Assembly (NCBI GenBank): GCA_905233345.1
Contig: CAJODQ010000004.1
Span: 50,206 to 114,205, forward strand
Source: an uncultured Bacteroidales bacterium
GTDB lineage: Bacteria; Bacteroidota; Bacteroidia; Bacteroidales; UBA932
Direction: 5' to 3'
DNA length: 64,000 nt
The notes beneath the pieces were generated by a model, which saw only the letters and a list, made by a program, of their open reading frames with translations, ran no database searches and was not told where the DNA came from. Below are positions 51,718 through 61,946 of this stretch, piece by piece. A program made the translations under genes and the position numbers. Numbering within the stretch: position 1 is the first letter of the stretch; every line of letters starts with the position of its first letter.

Positions 51718-53217
51718 TTAGAGGCGGAATCGCCAGAGCCGGGAGTGACGGGGACCGTCGTTGGTGTTGAATACGACATAGGCGTAGCCGTCCTTCAGGC
51801 AGATGCCTTCGGGTTCGTCGACCAGGTCGGTGATGTTCCGGCTCAGGGCGATCTTCTTCTGTTCGAGGTCCACGACATGCAGGAACAGTTCGTGGGGCTC
51901 ATAGCCGTCCGGCAGGAAGGCGAAGCGACCGCGGACGATGCTGCCCTGCCAGATGTTGATGCCCTTGTCAATCCGGGTGACGTCCAGCACGTCGGCGTCG
52001 GTCAGGTGCACTTCACCATTCGCGTCACTGTCGGCAAGGCGGGGCAGGCGGAACTTCTTGAGCAGCTTGTAGTCGCCGTTGCGTCCGCCGTAGGTGTAGA
52101 TATAGCCGTTCTCGGCATCGAGGCACCAGTCGATGGTGCCGGCGTAGTCCGTGCCAGTGTAGAAGATTTTCTGGACGATGCGGCTGCCCTGCAGGGTGAC
52201 GTCAGTCACGTAGCAGCAGTTCTCCCCGCCGCAGGAAGCGATGTAGAGCAGCGGGAAGGGGGATTTGCGGGAGGCTTTCTCCACGCCGAAGCAGGCGTTG
52301 TTGCAGTGCGAGGTATTGCCTTCCAGCAGGTAGTTGGCCACCATCTTTTTCTTTTTCATGTCGAAGATGCAGAGGCGGCCCTTGTCGTGCAGCACAAAGG
52401 CGTAGTTGCCGTACATGGCGAAGCCTTGCGTGGAGCCGGTCACTTTTTCGCTTTCAGGGGTCCAGTCGGCGAAGTCGCAGACGAACTCCGGCTCGAGGGC
52501 GGGGAGGCCCGACACCTTTCGGAACTCTGCGCGGGCGCGCTGGGCCTGGGCCTGGTAGTCCGGGCAGGCCTGCAGGGCGGCGTAGCCGATACAAGCGGCG
52601 GAAGCGCTGGCGTCAACGTCGCTCTGCCAGTGGCAACCGGCAATCACGCGGTTCTCTCCGCTTTCCACGGCCCGGCGGAAGAGTGCTTCAGCGGCGGCGG
52701 GGTTAACCTCCGACAGAATCAGCGCCGCGCTCCAGGCTCGGATGGTATGGCCCGAAGGATAAGAGCCGTCCGTCGAGAGCCACGCGTCATCCTGGGGGAA
52801 GATGGAACTTTCGTGGAAACGGGCGTAGGGCCGCATCCGGAAATAATGGGCCTTGGGACGGATACGGATCTGCTCGATGGTCGAGATGCCGTTCATGAAG
52901 AGCCGGTAGATCTCAGGTGTCGTCTCCCGGCCGATCTGCAGGCCGAAAGGCTCGCTGTAGATGGCTGCAAGGGTATCGAGATCCCAGATGGCGTCGCGTT
53001 TGGCCTCTGCAAGGCGCACGGGATCGAGGCGCTGCTGTTTGCCCCACATATAACGCATGATGTCATGCGTGAAAGCCTCTCCGATGGTGTCAGGCGGCGC
53101 TGGCAGACAGTTGACGAGGTTGGGCAATTCGTGTTCCGTCAAATACAGATGAATGTCCTGGGCATGGATACTGGGGGTCAGTAGCAGAATGGTCAGGGAA
53201 AGCAGCAGTCTTCTCAT
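51718..53217 (-). CDS. Class A acid phosphatase (PAP2) fused to a C-terminal propeller-like domain
   Basis: 499 aa from the ATG at 53217, giving a signal peptide (MRRLLLSLTILLLTPSIHAQ); the ATG at 53271 adds a non-signal extension. The N-terminal ~230 residues carry all three PAP2 phosphatase motifs: KAHYFRMRP (KX6RP), YPSGHT (PSGH) and NRVIAGCHWQSD (RX5HX3D). The C-terminal ~260 residues have repeated strand patterns (YAFVLHDKGRLCIFDMKKKKMV, LLYIASCGGENCCYVTDV, YIYTYGGRNGDYKLLKKF, YAYVVFNTNDG) like a beta-propeller. The phosphatase part should dephosphorylate organic phosphates in the periplasm. The added domain is unusual and its role unknown. Confidence 0.87.
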   Translation of the reverse strand: MRRLLLSLTILLLTPSIHAQDIHLYLTEHELPNLVNCLPAPPDTIGEAFTHDIMRYMWGKQQRLDPVRLAEAKRDAIWDLDTLAAIYSEPFGLQIGRETTPEIYRLFMNGISTIEQIRIRPKAHYFRMRPYARFHESSIFPQDDAWLSTDGSYPSGHTIRAWSAALILSEVNPAAAEALFRRAVESGENRVIAGCHWQSDVDASASAACIGYAALQACPDYQAQAQRARAEFRKVSGLPALEPEFVCDFADWTPESEKVTGSTQGFAMYGNYAFVLHDKGRLCIFDMKKKKMVANYLLEGNTSHCNNACFGVEKASRKSPFPLLYIASCGGENCCYVTDVTLQGSRIVQKIFYTGTDYAGTIDWCLDAENGYIYTYGGRNGDYKLLKKFRLPRLADSDANGEVHLTDADVLDVTRIDKGINIWQGSIVRGRFAFLPDGYEPHELFLHVVDLEQKKIALSRNITDLVDEPEGICLKDGYAYVVFNTNDGPRHSRLWRFRL

Positions 53218-53237
53218 GGGATTTCGGATTGTTTCTA

Positions 53238-53245
53238 CAAAGATA
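53238..53245 (-). promoter_or_regulatory. -7 box of the acid phosphatase gene
   Basis: Minus-strand TATCTTTG matches TAnnTTTG and ends 20 nt before the preferred ATG at 53217, which supports that start over 53271. Confidence 0.55.
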
Positions 53246-53332
53246 AGCATCATTTTGCGCAAATCCCACATGAAAAAGCAAGGAATGAAGGCTTTTTTTT
53301 GTAACTTGCAAAGATTCTAAAAATCGAGAACC

Positions 53333-54130
53333 ATGGTTATCCTGATTACAGGCGTTTCTTCGGGCTTCGGCCTCGCGATGGCGCGGCAGCTCAGTTCGGA
53401 AGGGCATACAGTATACGGATCTGTGCGGCGTGACGTGAAAAAAGTGCCGGGCGTGCATTATGTGAAGGCGGATGTCCGCAACACGGCCGCCGTGCAGGCC
53501 GCCGTGGATGCGGTGCTGCAGGCGGAAGGGCGCATCGACGTGCTGATCAACAATGCCGGCATGGGCATCGGCGGCCCCATCGAGTTCGCACCGGAAGACG
53601 ACGTGAAACTCCAGATGGATACCAACTTCATGGGTCAGGTGCGCTTCACGCAGGCCGTGCTGCCCGCGATGCGAAAACAGGGGAGTGGCAAGATCCTGTG
53701 CTTCAGCTCTATCGGCGGCGTCATGGGCCTGCCGTTCCAGGGTTTCTATTCGGCCAGCAAGTTCGCCATTGAAGGTTTCTGCGAAGCGCTCCAGATCGAA
53801 GTGCGCCGCCACGGCATCCAGGTCATCCTCATCGAGCCGGGCGATTTTGCGACTGGCTTCACCGCCGCCCGCCTCAAGCAGTTCTCCGACGCCGCCATGG
53901 CTGCTTATCCCAGCCTCCAGAAATCGGTCGATAGTTTCGAGAAAGACGAACAGACCGGTCTCAAGCCGGAGTACCTCGCCCGCAAGATCTCCAAAATCCT
54001 CCGCAAGAAGCACCCGAAGTTCCGCTACGTCATCGCCACTTTCATCCAGAAATTGTCGATTCCGCTGAAGCGCATCCTTCCTGCCCGGACCTTCGTGAAG
54101 GTACTGTCGCTATTTTATTCAGTTAAGTAG
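53333..54130 (+). CDS. SDR-family oxidoreductase
   Basis: 265 aa classical short-chain dehydrogenase: TGVSSGFGLAMA (Rossmann TGxxxGxG), NNAGMG, the catalytic Ser in CFSSIGG, YSASK (Tyr-x3-Lys) and EPGDFATGF. The retinol-dehydrogenase/17-beta-HSD-like branch is suggested by FQGFYSASKFAIEGFCEAL. NAD(P)-dependent; substrate unknown. The C-terminus has a basic helix (KISKILRKKHPKFRYV). Upstream, TAACTTGC is a weak -7 candidate. It is 54 bp ahead of enolase, which has its own promoter. Confidence 0.92.
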   Translation: MVILITGVSSGFGLAMARQLSSEGHTVYGSVRRDVKKVPGVHYVKADVRNTAAVQAAVDAVLQAEGRIDVLINNAGMGIGGPIEFAPEDDVKLQMDTNFMGQVRFTQAVLPAMRKQGSGKILCFSSIGGVMGLPFQGFYSASKFAIEGFCEALQIEVRRHGIQVILIEPGDFATGFTAARLKQFSDAAMAAYPSLQKSVDSFEKDEQTGLKPEYLARKISKILRKKHPKFRYVIATFIQKLSIPLKRILPARTFVKVLSLFYSVK

Positions 54131-54138
54131 TTTTTTTA

Positions 54139-54146
54139 TATCTTTG
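54139..54146 (+). promoter_or_regulatory. -7 box of enolase
   Basis: TATCTTTG matches the Bacteroidota -7 consensus, 38 nt upstream of the eno ATG, with a T-rich stretch immediately before it. The leader is A/T-rich, as expected for a highly expressed gene. Confidence 0.6.
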
Positions 54147-54172
54147 CGCGTCCTGAAAATTTTGTTTAATAA

Positions 54173-56586
<2,414 letters not shown>

Positions 56587-56591
56587 GGCCG

Positions 56592-56599
56592 CAAATATA
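56592..56599 (-). promoter_or_regulatory. -7 box of the ArsP_2-type permease
   Basis: Minus-strand TATATTTG fits TAnnTTTG and ends 5 nt before the ATG at 56586, giving a nearly leaderless mRNA. The esterase gene upstream ends at 56605. Confidence 0.55.
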
Positions 56600-56604
56600 C
56601 AAGA

Positions 56605-58038
56605 TTATCCTTGACCTTGGGAAGGCGGCGTGATAAATCCGTCGGCGGGATTCCAGGCCGTGTGTTTCAGTGTGCGGACATAACAGCGGCCGGCGCTGCG
56701 GACATAGAGCTTCTGGCCGGTGAAGCAGAGGGCTTCGATGCGGCGCGAGGGGAGGGTGAGGATGGCACGTACGCGGCCGTTCTGGTCGCAGACCTGCACG
56801 CCGAAGGGCGTGGCGACATAGAGGTTGCCCTGCGTATCGAAGGCCATGTCCTGGGCGATGGCGCCGCTCAGCGTGTTGTTGTCCGGATTATGGAGCCAAT
56901 AGAACTGTTCGGTAGCCATGCGCTTGCCATCCGGGCCTATCAGCGTGGAAAGCAGCCAGTTGGAGTTCGGCTCCGCGGAGATCTCCAGTTTTCCGGTGGG
57001 ATACAGGAGTGTCGTAACGGGATGCGACAGGCGCTCGCGGACGGTTTTCGGCAGCTGTTTCGATGCGACTTCCTGCCAGCCCGCTTCGCGCTCCTTGCCC
57101 GTGCCCAGCAGCGACTGGAGCATGTCGTTGCGCGATTCGCCCGCCTGTACGGGAGCGGGCCAGCCTTTCCAGAGCCAGCGCATGGCGTCGGGGAACATCT
57201 TCGTGCCATGATAGATGCTGTGGCCGCCGCGGTCCCAGTGTGCCATCACTTCATAGCCCGCAAAATCGAGCGCCGACTCCATGAGCAGGTTCTGCTCCCA
57301 CCATTCGCCGAAGAGGGGATTCCAAGCGTCTTTCAGGCCGTCCTGCAGGTAGATGCGCAGGGGCTTGGGTTCGGTCTTGCGGATGTAGGCCGGATAGTCG
57401 TTGCCACCTCGCATGGCCACGTAGGTGCCCACGGAACTGTAGACGCGGTGGAAGAGATCGGGGCGCTCCCACGCCGCCGTAAAGGCGCAGATGCCGCTGC
57501 TGCTGGCACCGGTGATGGCCCGGTCGTCGGGGTTGCGGGAGAGTTTGACCGGGCGGCCGTCGGGGGTCACCAGTTTTTCGACCATGGGCAGGATCTCGGT
57601 CTCGAGGAAGCGGGCGAAAGTGCCGTCGGTACGGTCGAATTCGTTGCTGCGATTGTAGCGCAGCACGTTGCCGTCGGCGTCGTAGCTGACGCCCGGCTGC
57701 ACGAACACGCCGATGGTCACGGGCATCTCGCCGCTGGCGATGAGGTTGTCAAGGACGGTGGTGGCATTGAACAGGATACCGTCAAGCCCGACAAGCAGGC
57801 AGGCGGGCGTCTGGCCGTCATACTGCACGGGGACGTAGACTTTCCATTCGCGCCGCGTCTCAGGATAGATCTTCGAGTCGGTCCATTCGCCGCTGAGAAT
57901 CAGGCCCTTTAGGCTGTCGGCCACCGGCACGAATGCCGGGTCGTCGGGATACTGCGCATTATGCCGCAGTTCCTGCGCTCCTGCCGGCAATGCCAGCATA
58001 GCGATCAGAATGGTAGTTATAATTCTTTGATGTAACAT
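56605..58038 (-). CDS. Secreted alpha/beta-hydrolase esterase (CE1/Fes-like) with C-terminal propeller-like domain
   Basis: 477 aa from the ATG at 58038 (signal MLHQRIITTILIAMLALPAG, cleaved after AQ region); longer frames upstream overlap the GNAT gene. The esterase domain shows REWKVYVPVQYDG, the nucleophile elbow ITGASSSGICAF, LQDGLKDAWNP (acid region) and HWDRGGHSIYH (catalytic His), as in feruloyl/enterochelin-type esterases. The last ~130 residues (GAIAQDMAFDTQGNLYVATPFGVQV, RRIEALCFTGQKLYVRS) resemble SMP-30/gluconolactonase propeller blades. It overlaps the GNAT gene by 22 bp. Substrate unknown. Confidence 0.82.
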   Translation of the reverse strand: MLHQRIITTILIAMLALPAGAQELRHNAQYPDDPAFVPVADSLKGLILSGEWTDSKIYPETRREWKVYVPVQYDGQTPACLLVGLDGILFNATTVLDNLIASGEMPVTIGVFVQPGVSYDADGNVLRYNRSNEFDRTDGTFARFLETEILPMVEKLVTPDGRPVKLSRNPDDRAITGASSSGICAFTAAWERPDLFHRVYSSVGTYVAMRGGNDYPAYIRKTEPKPLRIYLQDGLKDAWNPLFGEWWEQNLLMESALDFAGYEVMAHWDRGGHSIYHGTKMFPDAMRWLWKGWPAPVQAGESRNDMLQSLLGTGKEREAGWQEVASKQLPKTVRERLSHPVTTLLYPTGKLEISAEPNSNWLLSTLIGPDGKRMATEQFYWLHNPDNNTLSGAIAQDMAFDTQGNLYVATPFGVQVCDQNGRVRAILTLPSRRIEALCFTGQKLYVRSAGRCYVRTLKHTAWNPADGFITPPSQGQG

Positions 58039-59141
58039 CTTGCGCGTTTGTGCAGGCGGGTTTCGAAACGGTTCCACATGTTCTGGACACTGCTGTTCTC
58101 TTCGAGCTCGCGCGTCGTCTCCAGATACTTGATGCCATACTTCGTAATGGCCGGGGCCACCTTGTCGAAGATCAAAGCGTTGAGGCCCTTGCCCTGATAC
58201 TCCTCCTTGATGCCGATCAACAGCAGGTCGAGCGTGTCGTTGTGCCGGATCGCGTGGAGAATGTGACACCATCCGAAGGGAAACAGCTTTCCGTGGCATT
58301 TCTGCATGGCTTTCGACAGCGAAGGCATGGCGATGCCGAACGCCACCACCTCGTCTTTTTCGTTCAGGATGATCGACACGAAGTCCGTGTTGAGGTTCGG
58401 CACGAACTGGGCGATGAGGTCGTCGACCTGCTCCTTCGTCAGTTCGGAAAAACCATGGAGGTTGCGGTACGTTTCGTTGAGCACGGGGATGCACTGCGGG
58501 AAATAGTCGACCATCTGTTTCTTGGTGTCGATCGTGGCCTGGTGCAGGTGGTAGCGCTGGGAGATCAGCTTGGCCGGGCGGGAGAACCACTCCTCAATGT
58601 TGTCGGGCATCTTTACGCTGTATTCCACCCAGTCCGTATCCTTTCTGTAGCCGCGCCGCAACAGCTGGGGCTCATAGTAGGGGAAATTGTACTTGCCGTA
58701 GGCGGTGGGCAGTTCGTCGAAGCCCATCACCAGCACGCCCGAGGCGTCGAACTCGAGGAACCCTAGCGGCCCGTTCATCACCTTCATGCCCTTCTCGCGC
58801 GCCCATGCCTCCACTGTGTCGAAGAGTGCGTCCACCACATCGTTGTCGTCCACAAAGTCCATGAATCCGAAACGGGCGTAGTCGGTGCCGGTCTTCTCAT
58901 TGTACTGGCGGTTGATGATGCCGGCGATGCGGCCCACGATATGGCCGTTTTCGTCGTATGCCAGCCAGTACTTGCCTTCGCAGAACGCGAACGCATGGTT
59001 CTTGTTCTGGTCAAGCGCGTCCAGGTCGCCTTTCTCCAGTGTCGGGACGTAGTAGGGATTGTCCTTGTACATCTCGTTGGGGAAATGCACGAACTGTTTG
59101 CGCTCCCGGAGTGTCGTTGCTTCTTTGATCGTCACTTTCAT
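58017..59141 (-). CDS. GNAT-fold N-acetyltransferase-like protein
   Basis: 374 aa cytoplasmic protein. The N-terminal domain (FVHFPNEMYKDNPYYVPTLEKGD, HIVGRIAGIINRQYNE, FGFMDFVDD) and a C-terminal GNAT-like segment with LLLIGIKEEYQGKGLNALIFDKV (acetyl-CoA pyrophosphate loop Q/G-x-G) are visible. It resembles the conserved Bacteroidota proteins annotated only as N-acetyltransferase or YghO-like. The biological substrate is unknown. It lies 15 bp downstream of uvrA and overlaps the esterase start, so may be co-transcribed with the uvr cluster. Confidence 0.78.
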   Translation of the reverse strand: MKVTIKEATTLRERKQFVHFPNEMYKDNPYYVPTLEKGDLDALDQNKNHAFAFCEGKYWLAYDENGHIVGRIAGIINRQYNEKTGTDYARFGFMDFVDDNDVVDALFDTVEAWAREKGMKVMNGPLGFLEFDASGVLVMGFDELPTAYGKYNFPYYEPQLLRRGYRKDTDWVEYSVKMPDNIEEWFSRPAKLISQRYHLHQATIDTKKQMVDYFPQCIPVLNETYRNLHGFSELTKEQVDDLIAQFVPNLNTDFVSIILNEKDEVVAFGIAMPSLSKAMQKCHGKLFPFGWCHILHAIRHNDTLDLLLIGIKEEYQGKGLNALIFDKVAPAITKYGIKYLETTRELEENSSVQNMWNRFETRLHKRARCYIKEL

Positions 59142-59156
59142 AGGTAAGTATTTTTT

Positions 59157-61946
59157 TTATTTCTCTTTTTCAAGTTCTTCGCGCAGGGCCGCACCGGTAA
59201 AGGTGTCGGCGTGCGCCAGCGCTTCGGGCGTTCCTTCGAACACCACCTGTCCGCCCGCATCGCCCGCATCGGGCCCCAGGTCGATCACCCAGTCCGCAGC
59301 GCGGATCACGTCGAGGTTGTGCTCCACCACCACGATGGAGTGCCCCCGGTCGACCAGCGCGGCGAAAGCGCCCAGCAGCTTCTCGATGTCGTGGAAGTGC
59401 AAGCCCGTGGTGGGCTCGTCGAAGATGAAGAGGATGGAGCCTTTCGCTTCGAAATCCTTGCCCAGGAACGAAGCCAGCTTGATGCGCTGGCTCTCGCCGC
59501 CGCTGAGCGAACTGCTGTTCTGGCCCAGCTGCAGGTAGGACAGACCCACGTCCACCAGCGGCTGCAGCCGTTCGGCAATGCGCCGGGCCAGCGGCTCGGG
59601 CTGTGCGCCGAAAAAGGCAATGGCTTCTTCCACGCGCATGTCAAGCACGTCGCTGATGTTCTTGCCCTGGTATTTCACTTCCAGGATATCGCTTTGGAAA
59701 CGCCGGCCGCCGCAGGCCTCGCAAACCATCTCCACGTCGGCCATGAACTGCATGGGGATGTGGATCACGCCTTCGCCCAGACATTCGGGACAGCGGCCGC
59801 CGTCGATGTTGAACGAGAAGTGCGAGTGTCCGTATCCGTTCATCCGGGCGTAGGGCTGGTCGGCGAAGAGCTTGCGGATGTCGTCGTAGACCTTCAGGTA
59901 GGTTACGGGGTTGGAGCGGGTGCTCTTGCCGATGGGATTCTGATCGATGTATTCGATGGAGGCGATCTTGCCGAGGTCGCCCCGGAGTTCCTTGTAGATG
60001 CCGGGCTTGCTGCCGATCTGGTTAAGATGGCGGTAAACGGCGGGGTAGAGGATGTCGCCGACGAGCGAGCTCTTGCCGCTGCCGCTCACGCCCGTGACCA
60101 CGGTCAGGCAGCGCAGCGGGAACTTCACGTCGATGTTCTTCAGGTTGTTTTCTCGGGCGCCCGCCACTTCCACGGCGTATTTCCAGCTGCGTTTGCGGGC
60201 GGGGACGGGGATGCGGCGCCGGCCCGAGAGATAGTCGAGCGTGAGTGACTGCGCCCCGCTGGCCAGGCCTTCGGCGATGGTGCCCTGGAAGACCACGCGG
60301 CCGCCATTCGCGCCGGCGTAAGGACCGATGTCGATGAGTTGGTCGGCCGCGTCGATGATGTGGCGGTCGTGCTCGACCACGATGACCGTGTTCCCCAGGT
60401 CACGCAGGCGCTGCAGGACGCCGATCAGGCGTTGCGTGTCCCGCTCATGCAGGCCGATGCTCGGCTCGTCGAGAATGTACATCGAACCCACCAGGTTGTT
60501 GCCCAGCGAGCTGACCAGGTTGATGCGCTGGCTTTCGCCGCCGCTCAGGGTGTTCGACGGGCGGCTGAGGGTCAGGTAGCCCAGGCCCACGTCGCAGATA
60601 TAGCCCAGCCGGGAGCGAATCTCCCGCAGGGGCCGTTCGGCGATCGTGCGGTCGTAGTCGTCCAGCTCCAGCCGGTCGAAGAAGACCTTCAGCTCACTGA
60701 TGGGCATGGACATCAACTCGTGGATGTTCTTGCCACCAACTTTTACGTAGAGGGCTTCCGGGCGCAGCCGTGCGCCGCCGCAGGCGTGACAGGTGGTCTT
60801 GCCCGAGTAGCGGCTGAGCATGTATTTGTACTGGATCTTGTAGCGCTGGCTCTCCACCCACTTGAAGAAGGGGTCGATGCCGGTGAAGTATTCGTTGCCG
60901 CGCCACAGGAGGGCTTTCTGTTCGTGAGAGAGTTCGATATAAGGCTTGTGGACGGGGAAATCGAACTTGTAGGCATTCATCACCAGCTCGTCGTTGAGCT
61001 GCTTCATCATCTCGCCCCGCCAGCAGGCGATGGCGCCCTGGTAGACGCTCAGCGTGGGGTCGGGGATCACGAGGGCCTCGTCGATGCCGATGGTCTTGCC
61101 GTAGCCGCCGCACACAGGGCAGGCGCCCAGCGGACTGTTGTAGCTGAACAGGTGTTCGGTGGGCTCTTCGAAGCGCATGCCGTCGGCTTCGAAGAGGTTG
61201 GAGAAGTTGCGGGCGCCGGCCTGTTCGCTCCAGACGCAGAGATAGCCACCGCCCTGGGCGAAGGCGGTCTGGGCGGAGTCGAGGGCCCGGCTCACGGTGT
61301 CGTCGTCGCGGACCACGGTCAGGCGGTCAACCAGCAGCAGCCATTCGTCACGGAAGTCGTCGATGTGCTGCAGGGCCTCGTCCATCTTGGCGATGCGCCC
61401 GTCGCGCGTGGCGATTCTTGAATATCCTTCCTCTTTGAGACTCAGTATTTTCTCGACTTTATTTCCAGTATTCCATAAGATATTGGCCAGGATCAGTGCG
61501 GTGCTTCCTTCCGGCAGGGCGGTGAGGTAATCCGCCACATTTCGGGCGGTATCGCAGCGGACTTCCTGGCCCGAAACGGGGGAATAGGTCTTGCCGATGC
61601 GGGCGTAGAGCAGGCGCAGGTGGTCGTAGATTTCGGTGTTGGTTCCTACCGTGGAGCGGGGGTTGCGGGTGTTGACTTTCTGCTCAATGGCGATGGCCGG
61701 CGGGATGCCGGAGATCAGGTCCACGTCCGGTTTGCTCATGCGGCCGAGGAACTGGCGTGCGAAGGAGGAGAGGCTTTCAGCAAAGCGGCGCTGCCCTTCG
61801 GCAAACAGGGTGTCGAAGGCGAGCGAACTCTTGCCGCTGCCCGAGATACCGGTGATCACCACCAGCTTCCCGAGCGGGATATCGAGATCGATATTCTGCA
61901 GGTTGTTAACCCTGGCGCCTCTTATGTGTATCTCCTTTGTCTCCAT
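59157..61946 (-). CDS. uvrA: Excinuclease ABC subunit UvrA
   Basis: 929 aa with two ABC ATPase halves: Walker A VITGISGSGKSSLAFDTLF and VTGVSGSGKSSLVGDILY, signature motifs TLSGGESQRINL and SLSGGESQRIKL, and Walker B regions MYILDEPSIGLH and LFIFDEPTTGLH. Zinc fingers are CPVCGGYGK...CHACGG and CPECLGEGVI...CEACGG. UvrA scans DNA for bulky lesions and loads UvrB. The start lies 41 bp inside the 3' end of the RelA/SpoT homolog gene. Standard length for the family. Confidence 0.98.
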   Translation of the reverse strand: METKEIHIRGARVNNLQNIDLDIPLGKLVVITGISGSGKSSLAFDTLFAEGQRRFAESLSSFARQFLGRMSKPDVDLISGIPPAIAIEQKVNTRNPRSTVGTNTEIYDHLRLLYARIGKTYSPVSGQEVRCDTARNVADYLTALPEGSTALILANILWNTGNKVEKILSLKEEGYSRIATRDGRIAKMDEALQHIDDFRDEWLLLVDRLTVVRDDDTVSRALDSAQTAFAQGGGYLCVWSEQAGARNFSNLFEADGMRFEEPTEHLFSYNSPLGACPVCGGYGKTIGIDEALVIPDPTLSVYQGAIACWRGEMMKQLNDELVMNAYKFDFPVHKPYIELSHEQKALLWRGNEYFTGIDPFFKWVESQRYKIQYKYMLSRYSGKTTCHACGGARLRPEALYVKVGGKNIHELMSMPISELKVFFDRLELDDYDRTIAERPLREIRSRLGYICDVGLGYLTLSRPSNTLSGGESQRINLVSSLGNNLVGSMYILDEPSIGLHERDTQRLIGVLQRLRDLGNTVIVVEHDRHIIDAADQLIDIGPYAGANGGRVVFQGTIAEGLASGAQSLTLDYLSGRRRIPVPARKRSWKYAVEVAGARENNLKNIDVKFPLRCLTVVTGVSGSGKSSLVGDILYPAVYRHLNQIGSKPGIYKELRGDLGKIASIEYIDQNPIGKSTRSNPVTYLKVYDDIRKLFADQPYARMNGYGHSHFSFNIDGGRCPECLGEGVIHIPMQFMADVEMVCEACGGRRFQSDILEVKYQGKNISDVLDMRVEEAIAFFGAQPEPLARRIAERLQPLVDVGLSYLQLGQNSSSLSGGESQRIKLASFLGKDFEAKGSILFIFDEPTTGLHFHDIEKLLGAFAALVDRGHSIVVVEHNLDVIRAADWVIDLGPDAGDAGGQVVFEGTPEALAHADTFTGAALREELEKEK

